This document shows, one piece after another, positions 1 through 11,784 of a stretch of 64,000 nt of DNA (positions within the stretch are counted from its first letter, which is position 1; every line of letters begins with the position of its first letter). The stretch is from Terana coerulea (Eukaryota; Basidiomycota; Agaricomycetes; Polyporales; Phanerochaetaceae). The stretch covers positions 1-64,000 of the forward strand of contig JAKOGH010001153.1 in NCBI GenBank assembly GCA_024811115.1, read 5' to 3'. Under the pieces are notes generated by a model. The model searched no databases. It worked only from the letters and a program-made list of their open reading frames with translations, and was not told the origin of the DNA. The translations under genes and the position numbers were made by a program.

Positions 1-830
1 GGCAAATGGCCAGACAAATGCTCGAAATCTATGGCTGCTACTGTGGAAACGGACAGCGACGAGAGCGACAACGACTTCCAGCGAGCATGGGCAGCACCCC
101 CGGCGATAGGCCAAGCGCGAAGCGAAAGAGAAGGCGGCAGAAGGAGAGAAGAGCAGGGAAAACAGCCGATGAAAGCGAACCGTCCGATGACAAGGCGTGC
201 CGGGAAGTCATCAAAGCCTTCGACGAACTCATGAAAGTCTTCGGACAACCCGTTCCCTCGCCGGCTACACCACCAACCCACTGTCGACACCTCCGGATCA
301 AGTGGACGATCGAAACCAACGTTCCCTCCCCGCCCTTTCGACCTGCTGCGTCGCTCGTCCCTCGACCGACGTCCACACGTCATCTGCGCGCATACAGGGA
401 GTGCAAAGGAGGAGGAAAGGACATGCGTTTCAAAGCCAATCGGACGGACCTGGCACGCCTCTCGGCGGGCATAAGGACATGCGTTACAAAGTCAACCGTG
501 TAGGGTCGGGGTTCCACGTCGGCAACCACACTGGTAGGCTCGTCATCCACCTCGCCAACCATTCCTCGACACCACACACCACCGCCGAACACACAATTCT
601 CACCTTACTCCCACCGGCCCAAACCAACGACGCATGCATGATTTGTGGAGAACAGGGACACTGGGGCGCATGGTGCAACCAATATCGTTGCTGGAAATGC
701 CACCAATACAAGCCCGGTCACTACGCAAAAGATTGCCCCACTCAATATACAACTCGACCGCTCGTCCCTACTCCCGCAGTACGAGATCGACGAAGACCCG
801 ACCTACGACCAAGGATGGTACTATGGTTGA
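1..830 (+). CDS. Gag-like zinc-knuckle protein of an LTR retrotransposon (5' end outside window)
   Basis: No complete single frame is open. Around 634-750 two CCHC zinc knuckles are visible: CMICGEQGHWGAWC (CX2CX4HX4C) and CWKCHQYKPGHYAKDC (CX2CX6HX4C), a tandem arrangement typical of retroelement Gag nucleocapsids. The likely C-terminus ends in an acidic/aromatic tail (EIDEDPTYDQGWYYG) with a stop at 828-830, in a different frame from the knuckles, so at least one frameshift lies between them. The upstream basic/acidic stretch (about 100-230) may be the Gag N-terminal half. The reading frame stops about 20 bp before a polypurine tract and an LTR, with no protease, reverse transcriptase or integrase between. 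Assignment to Gag comes from motif and context; the superfamily (Ty3-like or other) cannot be told. Confidence 0.5.
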
Positions 831-867
831 AGAAAGTCGGGGACTTTCAGACTGGATAGGAGGGTAA

Positions 868-1229
868 TGTTACGGACAGAATTATTCTTTTATTCGAACG
901 ATTAGCAATATTGGCTCGGTTCGCGACTCACGACTCACCTCGCCCTGTGCCCTATGACTCAGCCAGCGTGAGCGTACCCTATGCCCTGCCCAGACTCATC
1001 TACTAGTCTCAACACTAGTACGGATACGTAGTATGCTCTCCCACGCCACCATCTTGTACAGTAGTATAAAGATCGACCAGTCAAGGCCTCATAGCCTTAA
1101 CTGCGATCTCTTTGTTTATTAACATCAATATCTCTGGTCAGTCTCTGCGTGCTAGAGGGAAACCTCCGTAATAGCCCTCAGAGTCGCATTGAGCCCCCAG
1201 CTCATTGCGCAACGACCTTGGTCTTAACA
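868..1229 (+). repeat. 3' long terminal repeat of the Gag-bearing retroelement
   Basis: The 362-bp segment starts TGTTA and ends TAACA, the short inverted ends expected of an LTR. It is preceded directly by a purine-rich tract (about 855-864, GATAGGAGGG) suited to plus-strand priming. A TATAAA at 1065-1070 would serve as the internal LTR promoter. The matching 5' LTR would lie left of the window, so LTR identity and target duplication cannot be checked here. Confidence 0.65.
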
Positions 1230-1359
1230 TAAATTGTGTGTACTAGTGCTAGAAACAATTCACAGTTGCCCAGCGCCAATGGCAAGTGTGGCGTGGGCTA
1301 ATCTTCAAGCTTCAAGTTTCAGGTTGATTCATCCTTTTGTGTTGGCTATAGTAAGTCAC

Positions 1360-1715
1360 TAGTGATAGGCAGGGGTTTGCAAACCCTCGGAGGGTTAAGG
1401 GTAAGGGTATGGAGGGTAAGGGTAAGGGTTGAGAACAGTTAACCCTTGTCTAGCAGGGGTCTGTGTTCAAATAGCAGATGTGTTGCTAGATAGAGCTGCA
1501 AGTATTGTGAGTGCTTTTATATCAATGCAAGCTACTCAAATAGAAGGCTGACATTATAATTGAATGAAAAAGCACTTAAAGCACTATTTTCTGCCCATTT
1601 TGGCAAGGGTTTGAAGGGTAGCCCCAACCCTTACCCTTCATGAGGGTAAGGGTTTTGAAGGGTAAGGGTAAGGGTTAGCCTCTAAGCATGGAGGGTTTAC
1701 CCTTGCCAATCACTA
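1360..1715. mobile_element. hAT-type MITE with 8-bp target duplication
   Basis: The 356-bp element is flanked by a perfect 8-bp direct repeat TAAGTCAC (1352-1359 and 1716-1723), the target-duplication length of hAT transposases. The termini are imperfect inverted repeats: the left end TAGTGATAGGCAGGGG matches the complement of the right end, TAGTGATTGGCAAGGG. Inside both ends are repeated GGGTAA/TTACCC units (1395-1430 and 1630-1675), likely subterminal transposase-binding repeats. There is no open frame, so it is non-autonomous. Confidence 0.88.
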
Positions 1716-2413
1716 TAAGTCACAACAACAGGTGGGCAGAGTAGTAGGTAACAACTCGCATATCTAGCTACACCGATGAATAGTTAGGAATCCTAGGCTC
1801 TTTTCCAGTACTCGCTGGATCGAGGATTTTGACCTTAATCGACTTCGGGAGCTCTGTTCAATGTTAGTGTTCAAACGTTCAAGTCACTCAGCTCCAACTT
1901 GTGGTAGAACCGAGCGGAAGTGGGCCGCGGCAAAGCCGAGCGATCATTTCGATCGTTCCCGCGCACAGTTGCCTTTTTGAGCTGACTCCGAGTCCCGCCC
2001 GCCCGACGAGCGCCGGAAGCAAACTTGAGCTTGAACGACGATCTCATCCGTCGTCTCGCCGCCCAATAGTCTCGGGGGCGGCGTTCCGCGATCGTACCCG
2101 CAATGTTTCTCATTCGACACCAGATAATGCTTCCGGAGAGAGATAAATAGCTGGGGCACTGAGAGGTCAGTTGTCAGAAACCCTTCACTGCATCTACCCG
2201 CCTACTACTCTTTGCTGGCCAAAGATATTCTCATATCCACCACTCTACTATCTCGCAACCTTACCGCTTCATCACAATCATGGTCTACCACTGCTACGCT
2301 TTCTTCACCCGTTGTGCTTCTACCGGTGTTCGCACCTGTATGTCTTCATCCAGCCCCTTATTATTCCCTTGTGCTCACACGCCATCGTCACAGACACTAC
2401 TGCAATCACCATA

Positions 2414-2749
2414 ATGGGACATAACATGCCTATAACCCTGTCACCCATCATAGAGGAGGCTGAGGTCGAATGGATCGATCTTTTCGAGTCGTTCGACGCC
2501 CACCAATCACCCGTATTCTCGGACTCGGACGATGATCCTAGTACCTTTTTGCGCTACACACCCGCGCATTATGAAACCGAGGTCCCCGCGACGCCAAAGC
2601 TCCCCTCGATACCGAGGTTCACTGGCAGCAACTTTCCGTGTCATTGGGAAATCACGGTCCCATCCGCATACCGCACGCCGGACTTGCACATGTTGGAAGA
2701 GGCAGGCCCTTCCACCAACGCGAGGATTGGTTTGGGGTTGTTCATGTGA
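2414..2749 (+). CDS. Small hypothetical protein
   Basis: A 112-residue frame starting MGHNMPITL and ending IGLGLFM. It is acidic in the first half (SDSDDDPSTF) and Pro/Ser-rich after. A TATA-like ATAAATA lies at 2143-2149, about 265 bp upstream; the frame is open further upstream to an ATG at 2171, but that part is Leu/His/Cys-rich and looks like untranslated leader, so the inner ATG was preferred. I do not recognise a family. It may be an orphan or a fragment; only codon character and the TATA box support it. Confidence 0.35.
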   Translation: MGHNMPITLSPIIEEAEVEWIDLFESFDAHQSPVFSDSDDDPSTFLRYTPAHYETEVPATPKLPSIPRFTGSNFPCHWEITVPSAYRTPDLHMLEEAGPSTNARIGLGLFM

Positions 2750-2933
2750 GGACCTGAGCAGCTCAAATCTACATTCACGTCTCCTGGATATGTAGGCCAC
2801 GCAGCGCTTGGCTTGTCCAATGAAACATTTGCAATGAAATATTTACAAAGTTTCTATTGTATTCTAACTCTGCCCGCTTCATCTCGGTGCACGGCTGCTA
2901 GTGCTGAATGCATGCCTTACCCCTCTTGGAACT

Positions 2934-5438
2934 TCACATATTTCCGTTACCAGAGTTTTCTTCGTCCATCTCGTTGAGCTTCCTCTTCTTGGGTACCGTG
3001 CCAAGGAGTACAAACGGCCCGTCCTGAGGAAAAGGAAATTCGGGAAAACGGCCTGGGCAGGACCATCTGCGAGGAGCGGCATGAGTGCCCCAATCCTTGA
3101 ACGGATCGGTTTCTTGCTTGTCATTCGGGGGAAACTGGTCCTCAACAGTGTCCGACACAGCCCAATCGTCACGACGGAGGTACAGATCGAATTTCTTCTT
3201 CCACAAAGACGCTTGGGATAGCTGTTTGCGCTGGGTATCTGTCGCTTCGCTGCCATCCGGCGCATGGAGAAATGAAAGCACAATTTCGTCTAAAGGATCG
3301 ATTTCGGTTGGCTTGGATGCGTCGATTTCCAACGCACGTTGCTTCATCCTCTGCTGTGCACGCACCATCTCCTGAAGGGCGTAGTACCTGCTCCAAGTTG
3401 TGGCAAGGTCGGCGATGAGGTCGCGTAGCGGGGCGCAGACAAAGCTAAGGTCTTTGAGTTTTTGATTCATGAGCGCATAAAGTTTCATTGTGCCTCCGAG
3501 TATCTCGTTTGGATCACCTTCGTAGGGCTCCTCGACCTCATTGAACATATTCATGGGAAACCGCTTGATCATGGACTGCAAATTGTCAACTTTGAAATAG
3601 TGCAGGGCACCATATAATAGGACCCAGAACAGTGATTCCAGGTCATCGAGTACGTCGTGCGGCTTCTTGGGGTCCTGAAGGATAGCAATGGACATGAACG
3701 GCCAGGTTCCCTGAGACGTGGATGAGTCGCAGGCAGACGTAAGATGCAACACATAGCTCACCGTGCGGTAGGCGATGTCCGTAGCTCGCCCTGAGTGATC
3801 CCAATCATTGAGAACGCCCCTGCCTGCGAGGCTAATCATGATGTTGCCGATGCTCAAATCGCGGTGCAGTATATTCTCCTTCGAGTTGAATGCTGCCTCG
3901 ACAGCTTCGACGTGACACAGAATCAACACGCATGAGATTACCGGAGCAATGTAAATACTCACTGTCAATCGTATCGCGTAGAGCCTGGACGAATTCCCTA
4001 GAATTGAGACATGACTCGATGGGAAATGCGACGTCTTGCAAAAGCCTGTGATGAATGCGGGCCGTGAATTCTCCATGACGTCTGCGCCACACGAGGTAGT
4101 TCGGGTCAGTCGACTCCGCGATTTCTTGATTCTGCGTCTTTTGCGGACGGCCCTCGACAGGTACATCGCCAGCAGCGAGGACGGTTGGGAGATGGGGGAC
4201 CCCTAATCCCTTTAGGTTGACGTAGAGTTCACTTTCGGGGAGATTTTCAGGGTGGACAACACGCCAGCTATCCTTCAAAACTTGATCTCTGATGTCTTGA
4301 GGTCGAAAGCCAGGTAAGCACGAGTAGCCCTTCCGCAGGGAGATCTTGTTTCGACGAATGGGGTCCCGACTATAACGTCTCTGCGGTCTGCGGTATCGAC
4401 GGTGATCTTGTAGATCTCGTAGGCTCTGCGCCATGAGTTTTCGGCGTTGGGAAGCTTGCGGCAAAGAGAGGGTAGAGTCTCGGTCACGTATCGCTTAATG
4501 GCAGTTTTAAACAGCTCTTTCTCTGCGGTACTGGCCACGCTGACGGTGGGGTCCCATCCACGCTGGGTGTCGTCCATGTGGGCGTACCGCCAGAAAAACT
4601 CGGCCAGAAGCTCGGGGTTGGCGATGTAGTCAAAAGATTCAGTGACGACAGGACCCGCGCGGTCCCAACGGAGGATTCGCGCCTTCTTCCCGACAATGAG
4701 GACTTGGAAGAAGAAGGAAAGAGGTTGGCGAGCGCACTGCTCATGGGCGTAAGAGATCAGTTCACCGCGCGTCAACGTGCCCCGGTCGTCTGGCTTCTCG
4801 CAAAACCTTCTTGTCACGTTCGGAGGCCGTCCTTTGCCAGGCACGATATCCACAAACGCGTCATCGCGCGCGTCGATCTTGAACACAAAGCCCACTAGAA
4901 CGCGCGCGAAGTCAAAGTGTTCTTGGGCGGCATCCCTTTGATCATGTCCTGCCTCCTCTGAAGTCGCTCGTCGGAGACCGATGTCAGGGTATGAACAGTA
5001 CTTGTTCCGCTTCGCTTCGTCTATTCTTTGAAAGAGCCTCAATCCCGGGATAAGTCCCGCACGCAGGGTGTTTGTGATCTATGGACGTAAGGCAATACAT
5101 ATCAACGACATCCAAGGTCTTCCAGAGTAAGGAAATATACTCACAAACGGCGACAACATGTCCGTTTTCTCAGCAAGCCGTCTCATGCTCAAACGATAGT
5201 CGACGGTGGGGGTATGAGAGGCGATGGCAGGTGCAACTGGCATAAATCTGTCGTATAAAGTACTGAGGGGCATAGTTCCCAAAAACTGCCCTTTCATTTC
5301 TTCAGCGTATTCTTTCCATAGCAGCTCTACTGTTGGTACTGGCGTGCGACGGTGCGAGCTCTGAGTCTCCGGGCGTGGCTTGACAGGAGCAGATGAGACT
5401 CTACGGTAGGTTACGTTTCTGCCGGCGGCGGGAGGCAT
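2934..5438 (-). CDS. FunK1-type fungal protein kinase, copy A (one frameshift)
   Basis: Fungus-specific kinase-like protein (FunK1 family). Exon 1 starts at 5438 (MPPAAGRNVTYRR) and ends near 5145 in a GTGAGT intron; exon 2 resumes with ITNTLRAGLIPG. Conserved blocks include ISYAHEQCARQP and NPELLAEFFWRYAHM. The catalytic loop is HRDLSIGNIM, with NDWDHSG replacing the usual DFG. A 58-bp intron (3905-3962) sits at the same place as in the paralog at 54253. The last exon runs to 2934 and ends in a basic tail (KKRKLNEMDEE). At 4277-4280 (AAAA on the plus strand) one base is missing relative to the paralog: SEIKF is followed by a stop, whereas the next frame continues LKDSWRVVHP. This is either pseudogenisation or an assembly error; the latter is favoured because the rest is conserved. 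Substrate unknown. Confidence 0.85.
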
Positions 5439-6230
5439 CTTGCACGTTGTCAGAGAGTAGCGATAAATGAGGGGGAAATATGAGCTTACCCTTCAGACGG
5501 AAGTGTCTAAATAGTGATCAGGTAGCAGCCAGAGACGTGACGGTGGCCTTTCAAGGTCCACTGGTCGAATGATTGAAGTTGGGAAATGGCCAAGGCCTAG
5601 CGACAGGTAGCGAACCTGCCTTTCTGGGGCACAATACTCCAACCTCAGGATCACTGGCCATTGTTCGAACTACCATATCAGAAAAACTTCACGCCTCAGC
5701 GCTTACGCAGAGGCGAAGTTTCACCGACTACGGAGACAGACTTCCCTATAGCGCAAGGATTTCAAGTGGTCTTATACGTAAGGAGAGAAATGGTAGCGAA
5801 CGCGGAGCTCCGTACACTCGCGCTCCCTGCCGCTCAGTACGGAAGTGTTGTTCAGGAAGGTCGTTGTGGCAACGGGAGAGCAGATTTCCTGCCACGAAGT
5901 CAACATCTAATATGGTTTCTATTACACCTGAGTAGCGATGTACTTCACCTTAGCATAGCTTGAGGTTAGTGAAGAGCTTGTAGAGAGACTATTGAAGAGC
6001 TCATCATGTCACTCATAGAAGTGTTGCTCTAAGCGCCCGGCTACATCGAGCGCCGTGGCGCATCTAGTAGCCCTTTCTCACGATCCCTAGCTTCGTAGTG
6101 TTTGCTTAGGAACAAGTAAGTGACCGCTGTCAGATGTACACCCAGTCAGTGACTTGAGTAGACTTACAGATCCCGGTCATGCATTGAATCACTCTTGTCC
6201 TATTCTCGTCATCATCATCATAATATACAA
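5439..6230. other. Intergenic stretch, no gene recognised
   Basis: Upstream region of FunK1 copy A. Only short unconvincing frames are present (for example 5573-5935). It ends in a short ATC/TAA-rich microsatellite (about 6208-6228) at the left edge of the dispersed repeat. Confidence 0.5.
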
Positions 6231-7101
6231 GAGGTGCCTTCGCTTCGCTTCGGGGAGTGGCCTAGCTTGGCGTTGGGTTAGGGTGGCGGTGGTCAAGGCA
6301 GCTTACTGCTAGTAGGGTGCTGGCTGCAAGGTTACCGCTATGGCTACAGCTAACATTACTGTACATTAATGACCTGACAGGGGCCGGATGTGACTGTGAC
6401 AATTTTGCAATGATCCGGATGAGCGGCGGCAGGGTCGAGGGCCTGTGACATGCTTCCAGAGACCGGTGGTGAGCGGGCTATCTGGAGCCAAGTTTGGTGT
6501 TTGCTCACCGTTATTTCGCTGTTATTGTGCAGCATCTACCATGAATACGCTGTTCAAGAGCGTTGAGTGGAAAAGAAGGCTCATTGCGCCGCAGGCTCGA
6601 AAAATTAGGGGTAAGGACTTATGTGTCACAAACCGGCGGACCCTCTGTGACCGGTGACAAAAACCCGGATAGCGGACAGGCGGGACCCCTGTGACGTGTG
6701 ACACCCTGTCAGGTCATTAATGTACAGTATACTACGGCTGCAGCTGAAATCAACGGAATAACTAAACAGCGCTGCTGCCAGTACAGAATGACTCGGCGGG
6801 TATATATATGCACCAGAATTCGAAGCTAGAGGAGACACGTAAGTACTTCCCAAAATTAACGAAAGCGGCGGGCCAGACCGGAACGCCAGACACCGCCAGA
6901 GGCTGCGAGGGTTAAGACGAGTAAGACGGGCCGCAGCGGGGATCAGCAGAGATGGAATGGCCCGGAATCCACGATACAAACTGCGGGGACGCGTAATGGG
7001 CCAGAGGTCAGTGAACGTACTTATACCAGGCACCGCGGAGGGGTACACCCCAGGTGAGTCAGTAAGAGATTGAAGGCTTTTGTTACTTAGGTGCCATAAT
7101 T
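6231..7101 (+). repeat. Dispersed repeat, copy 1, interrupted by a MITE
   Basis: It shares most of its length with 57678-58218. Common landmarks are GAGGTGCCTTCGCT at the left, GTATATATATGCACCAGAA in the middle, CGGCGGGCC, and TTGAAGGCTTTTGTTACTT followed by GGTGCCATAATT at the right. Removing the MITE (6359-6727) plus one TA leaves about 500 bp collinear with copy 2. There are no open frames, terminal inverted repeats or TG/CA ends that I can define, so the class is unknown. The right edge abuts a (TA)n tract. Confidence 0.8.
6359..6727. mobile_element. TA-target MITE, intact copy
   Basis: A 369-bp element with inverted ends starting CTGTACATTAATGACCTGAC (left) and its complement at the right end, flanked by TA (6357-6358 and 6728-6729). 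TA target use points to the Tc1/mariner or a similar TA-targeting group. It has no coding capacity. It is the same family as 46294-47420. The second copy of the host repeat (57678-58218) is the empty site, confirming insertion. Confidence 0.9.
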
Positions 7102-7111
7102 GTAATATCAT

Positions 7112-7138
7112 AATATATATATATATATATATATATAT
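7112..7138. repeat. (TA)n microsatellite
   Basis: An AT-dinucleotide run directly right of dispersed repeat copy 1. Copy 2 has a different simple repeat (GTGATGA-like) in the same position. Confidence 0.9.
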
Positions 7139-7886
7139 CACTTCTTCTCCCTGTAAGTACAAGTTCAACAGCATGACTCCAAGTTGCTCCGCCTGAACAC
7201 AAATGTTCTGGAGACACCAATGTTTTGCTCAAGGGCAAACATTTGTCTGATACTTGCAAACACAAACTTAGGAATGTAGGAATTTAGGCGTGTGTTGGTT
7301 TCCCACCCAGATATGACATCTGGGGGTAATTATCCCGAGGACCACGTAAAGGTCCACGCCAGGACCAGCATCCTCAGGCAATGCTGGCCCTCCCTCGGGG
7401 ACGTACCTTGGATAATTTCGGACAGAAACGTGAAACTGGATGGCGCGGCGGAACGGACAGCTGGCGACTCGCAGCACAGCGCTCAGGCCTCAAGCCCTGG
7501 CTGCTTTTGCCACCGTCAACGCACGGCGGGGCCGGAGAGGGGGAGAAAGGGAGAGAGTCGGGTCTGGCGACACGACGAGACGAGGAGGAACACTCACAGC
7601 ACGGGAGCCTAGTATCCCAGGCACGAGGCTGGGACTCTAGCGGAAAAACGGGCTGGGCTGCGGAGGTTGATGGACACCATTGGTCGTCGGCGCATCCGCC
7701 CCACGACTTGGACATTGGCCAGCCCGAGCGCAGCGCTGTAGAGTGCGAGGGACCTCCTGGCGGGTAGGAGTCCGTGCTGTGTGCTATGAGTCTGTGGTAT
7801 CCACCGTCGCTCGTAGCGTGTCTGGGGAAGATGAAAGAGGAGAGAGGGTGAGGGCTGGTGAGGATGAAGAGGCCAGCAGACGGGGG

Positions 7887-7894
7887 TATTTATA
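7887..7894 (-). promoter_or_regulatory. Possible TATA box for an unidentified leftward transcript
   Basis: TATAAATA on the minus strand is followed by a pyrimidine-rich stretch suited to a basidiomycete start region. The first downstream ATG (7715) opens a 113-codon frame ending at 7374, Ser/Pro/Arg-rich with no recognised domain. It could be a non-coding transcript or a short-lived orphan; coding status is unsupported. Confidence 0.25.
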
Positions 7895-7899
7895 CGCTG

Positions 7900-10800
7900 G
7901 CAGACAGCCCGTTTATTCACAATCAACAAGGGCGTCACGAGCCTCGTCGCGCTCTTCACGCTCCAAAGCGGTTCACTTGCCTAATTAGGCTGTGGCGCAA
8001 GGCGCTTATATTCGACGCCCGGCGACGCTCCCCGAGAGCCGATGACGACCTTTGTCCCAGACTGCCATGTACCCCTCCTAATTCGCCACACCCTTTTGCC
8101 CCGGTATTGGGCACATCCTCTGAGCGTGCCGGGCTGCGGCAATGCTAAACTTTTGAACTAGAAATCAATCACAACATAGACCTACGCCGCGTTCAGTCGC
8201 GTCTCAGATGTCCATCGAGCAACGTCTAAGCCCACGCCGGCATCCAGTATGCCCTATAATCATACACTCATGGCAGTTTTATAACGTGATAGAGCAGCTG
8301 AGATGCAGAGCAACTGTACGCCGGCATCCCAACTTGGAGTATACCATGGCGGACGACAGGAGGTTTTCTTGGCTCAGAAGGTTGCGGCCGACGAAGTCCA
8401 TGACACGGTTTCTCCTCCCCAGATAGTTGGTTCGCTTACTTCTCGGCCTGGTGAACTGCGAGATGTCAAATCAACGCGAGCTCTGATAAGGGCAACAGTG
8501 AGCAAACCTCTTCGGGGGACGCCGGACTCTGCTCAGCGTCTCAACAGGGTGAACTTCCAAGCTCATGTGCAGCGTTAAGGCGGCGACGGATAGTTCTATC
8601 AATATCACGCTCAAGACAATTACACTGTTTGAAAGTACCAGTGTTTGCGTGCAGGCCCGCGACGCTGGCAGTGAGAAGCCTTGGCTTTGTTGTCGGAGAC
8701 GAGAGTCCCAACCTTCTGAGCTACGGGAGGGAATTGCAGTGCAGGGTGAGCACTCCTTTACTGCCCATTCCGCTGGAAGAAGGACCTATGCCAACTGCTT
8801 CACGTACGGCTACGAAGGACATGCCGCGAGATGACCCATCGCGGCGGACTGGCCCACCGAACCCGCGACGCTTACGATCGGGGTCAAACTCAATGAAATC
8901 CTCCTCAAGTTTTCTGAGCACATACCGATTCAAAGTATGGGCAATCTATGCCGCGCAGACGGCAGAGCACAACGTACCCCAACGCAAATGATCACTGCTA
9001 CTTCTACGGCGCTCCGTCAGTCTACAGGCGCGTCAAAGGAACCGGACAAGGCATGCGGTCGCCCCGCACTCTCGCAAACACCTATGTCCGTAGGCCGCGC
9101 CTCGTAGAAGACTTCCGTCGCGCCTCTTGTGCATAGAGCGTGCTGAGTCACCCGCGAAGTACTCAATCCTGCGCGGCTCTCATCTCGAACAGTTCTTCGC
9201 TGCCCCGACCGGAGAAAAACACGTTCACCCGTCTTCGTCCACCCGTACCTCCCGTGCGCTTACACTTCAATAGCAGCCGTGGAGAGCGCCGTCGCCGTCA
9301 GGTCTCCCGCAGCGCCACGTCGTTCAAGTTCGCCATGTAGCACGCGCGCTTCGGTGAGGAGCATCGCGCGTTTGGCTCGGGCGCGTCGCCCTGCAATTCA
9401 AGATGTACTTCCCCGCGGATTTACCTGCGCGGATTCTCGTGCACCTTGCTGCGTGTGCGTGTGCATTACATTTTTCCGTTCTGCCTCATGCTCAAGAGCG
9501 ATTTACAAGCCTACCGCAGGCGCTCTTGGGATGTTGCTTCTCCCGCGAGCTGAAGCGAGCACGAGTCAATTGTTGGAGCGTGAAACAACCCTGTCGCGCG
9601 TACGTCTGAAGCTCGAAGGCCGAAATCTTGCAGCTAATGATAGCAACGTCCCCACAGGTGCAATTGCCGCACAAGACACCCGTGTCGGCACGCGGCCACC
9701 GCACGGCTCCACGCCTGTCTCCTGGGTCGGACAAACGCCACCGACGCGGCGCGTGCGCGGAGCGTCCTTCACAAACTGCTAATTCGCATTCCTCGATCGT
9801 CACGGGCAAATCATGTACACAACGTGGGTCGCCACGAAGCCGCCGGCGCATCACGGGAGCGGCATATGCTGGCGGCGGTTGTGCGGCTCGCGAGGCTTTT
9901 GGCCGCGGCGCGACATTCATTCACAAAACCTCGTTCACACTCGTACGCATCGATCTTTGGTTGCCGGGCGTGCCTTGGGAAGGCGAGAAGGCGAGGAGGG
10001 CACGAAGGCACCGGATTCATCTCCAGGGAGCCGTGTGCGGTGCAGATCGCTCGCACGACGCCGCGGGGCGCATGCGCGTCGAAGGCCGTTCGCGGGAGAC
10101 AGCTCGAATGCGATCGCCGTTCTGTGCGCACATTCGCGGATGCTGCCCTTTGCCTCGGACCGACCTCTTGACGGCGATTCCTACCGTGCTTCAGCGATCG
10201 TTGGCCGCGCGAAGGGTCCGAGGGCGTGGACTGCTCCCCCGACGCGCGGTCTGCTCTTTCTCCTGGACGAATAGAACAACAATGGGTCGGCAGGGTGAAG
10301 ACGAACTCACGACAGAGGGCGCCCGGACGCGTTCCTGTGCACACGAACAGTAGCTGCAAGGCAAACGGAGTGGGATGGGCCCGCCACCCTGGCAATGGTG
10401 AATCGGAAACCTACACCGACGCCAACGTAGCCGAGTGCGACGTGCTATCGCCGCCATCGCATTTATGAAAACGTGCGGTCGGTGTACATGACCCTCGCCC
10501 CGAACCTCGTGTGGACGCGCGGTGTCTCCGGCTGCGACCCTGTGTTTCATTGCCCTCAAGGCAGCGCCATCGTGGAGCTGTCGATTGCAACACGCCGCTC
10601 GCAGGGATGAAGATAGTCGACTCGTACACGTGGACCGAAAGTGGACTCTATTCGGACGCTGGCCATGGATATGCACTGTGAGAGCCGAAGTCTCTAGTTG
10701 CCGAACACATTAAACTTTGTGTGCGCCAGTATGTCCCTTGTGGGCTTCTGGTTGATTGCAGACGCGCACCCCCTATCTGGTTAGCCCCGGAGCAATGGGA

Positions 10801-11242
10801 CTAGGCACATCGCGATTACACATATACGGACCTCACGGAGGCAACCCGCAGACACGCAGCAGACAGCGAAGCATCTCTGTCGGAGCGCAGGGCTCCCGCG
10901 AAGGTGGCATGTGCAAAGCGACCATGACAGCAACCATAAGTACGTGATAGTGAAACACGTCGAATTGCAAAGATGTCGAGACAATGCGGTGATCAAGCAT
11001 CAAGCCTGCTAAACTACATACATGGGCCATTATACAGGCATAAAATATACACGGGGGCCCTATCCACTCTGCACGCAAACGTCCGTGCGGTGGGGCTGCG
11101 CGGTCTATTGCGGCTTGTCGGTCGCGGTCAGGTTGAGGCGGACGATCCGCCGGCTGTCGTCGGCGCAGCTGCCCGGCTGCGACTCGATGCTGCGCGACGG
11201 ACGCTCGGTGAGTGGCCGGCACGTCACGACAGCAGACGGTGC
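7900..11242. other. Long stretch without a recognisable gene
   Basis: GC- and CpG-rich DNA full of overlapping open frames on both strands (for example 9628-10353 and 9811-10395), none with a recognised domain, coherent exon chain or clear codon preference. The 8721-8933 minus frame (MNRYVLRKLEEDFIEFDP) looks more protein-like than the rest and may be a relic exon. High CpG argues against strong RIP-type decay. Confidence 0.4.
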
Positions 11243-11657
11243 TCACACGACGTTCACGAACTTGTGCCGCGCAACGCGGGCCGACGGGCTGCCCGCCGGC
11301 GCGGGCTTGCGCACGTTGTGGATCACATAGTATCCGCCCAGGACACCGTCCTGCGTCGCACACCCTCAGCCAACCTTCCAGCGCGCGCCGAATAGAGTCC
11401 ATACGCACCCGGTTCGACTCGTCGCGCGGGACTTCGACCGCGTTCTGCCACTGCACCTTGAGGCGGTAGCCCGACGCGGCGAGCAGCGCGAGCACGGCGT
11501 GCCGCAGGTCGGACCCGGCGAGCTCCTTGCCGTTCGCGCTGCCCGCGACGTCGCGCGCGAACGTGTCGTCCAGCGCGCGCCGGCACTCGTCCTCGGAGCG
11601 CGCCTCGAAGACGCGCGCGATGTGCTCGACGGACCAGGCGTACAGCGACGGGAGCAT
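11243..11657 (-). CDS. Small conserved fungal protein (118 aa, one intron)
   Basis: Exon 1 (11657-11409) begins MLPSLYAWSVEHIARVFEA and ends at DESNR. A 58-bp intron (11408-11351; GTGCGT...GACGCAG) is removed, and exon 2 reads DGVLGGYYVIHNVRKPAP and ends RHKFVNVV at 11243. The splice rescues the frame exactly, which supports it being real. The pattern (acidic helical N-half, then a GG-Y-x-I hairpin and a basic HK near the end) resembles a family of short basidiomycete proteins of unknown function; a cone-shaped SnoaL-like fold is my guess only. A minus-strand TATAAGTA lies about 130 bp upstream. Confidence 0.7.
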
Positions 11658-11784
11658 CCTCTGCGGTTCGCGGCGGCGGCGCGGAGTATCAAGTGTGTAT
11701 AGTAAGTGGACGACGACGGCGGGGGCGGGACGGCGCGAAGGGTGCGATGCGGAGGGCTGGGCTGGGCTGGGCAGAGCCCCGCCG

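Noticed and set aside
1395..1675. Interstitial telomere repeat
   Set aside because: The unit is GGGTAA, not GGGTTA, and it sits inside a TIR element with an 8-bp target duplication.
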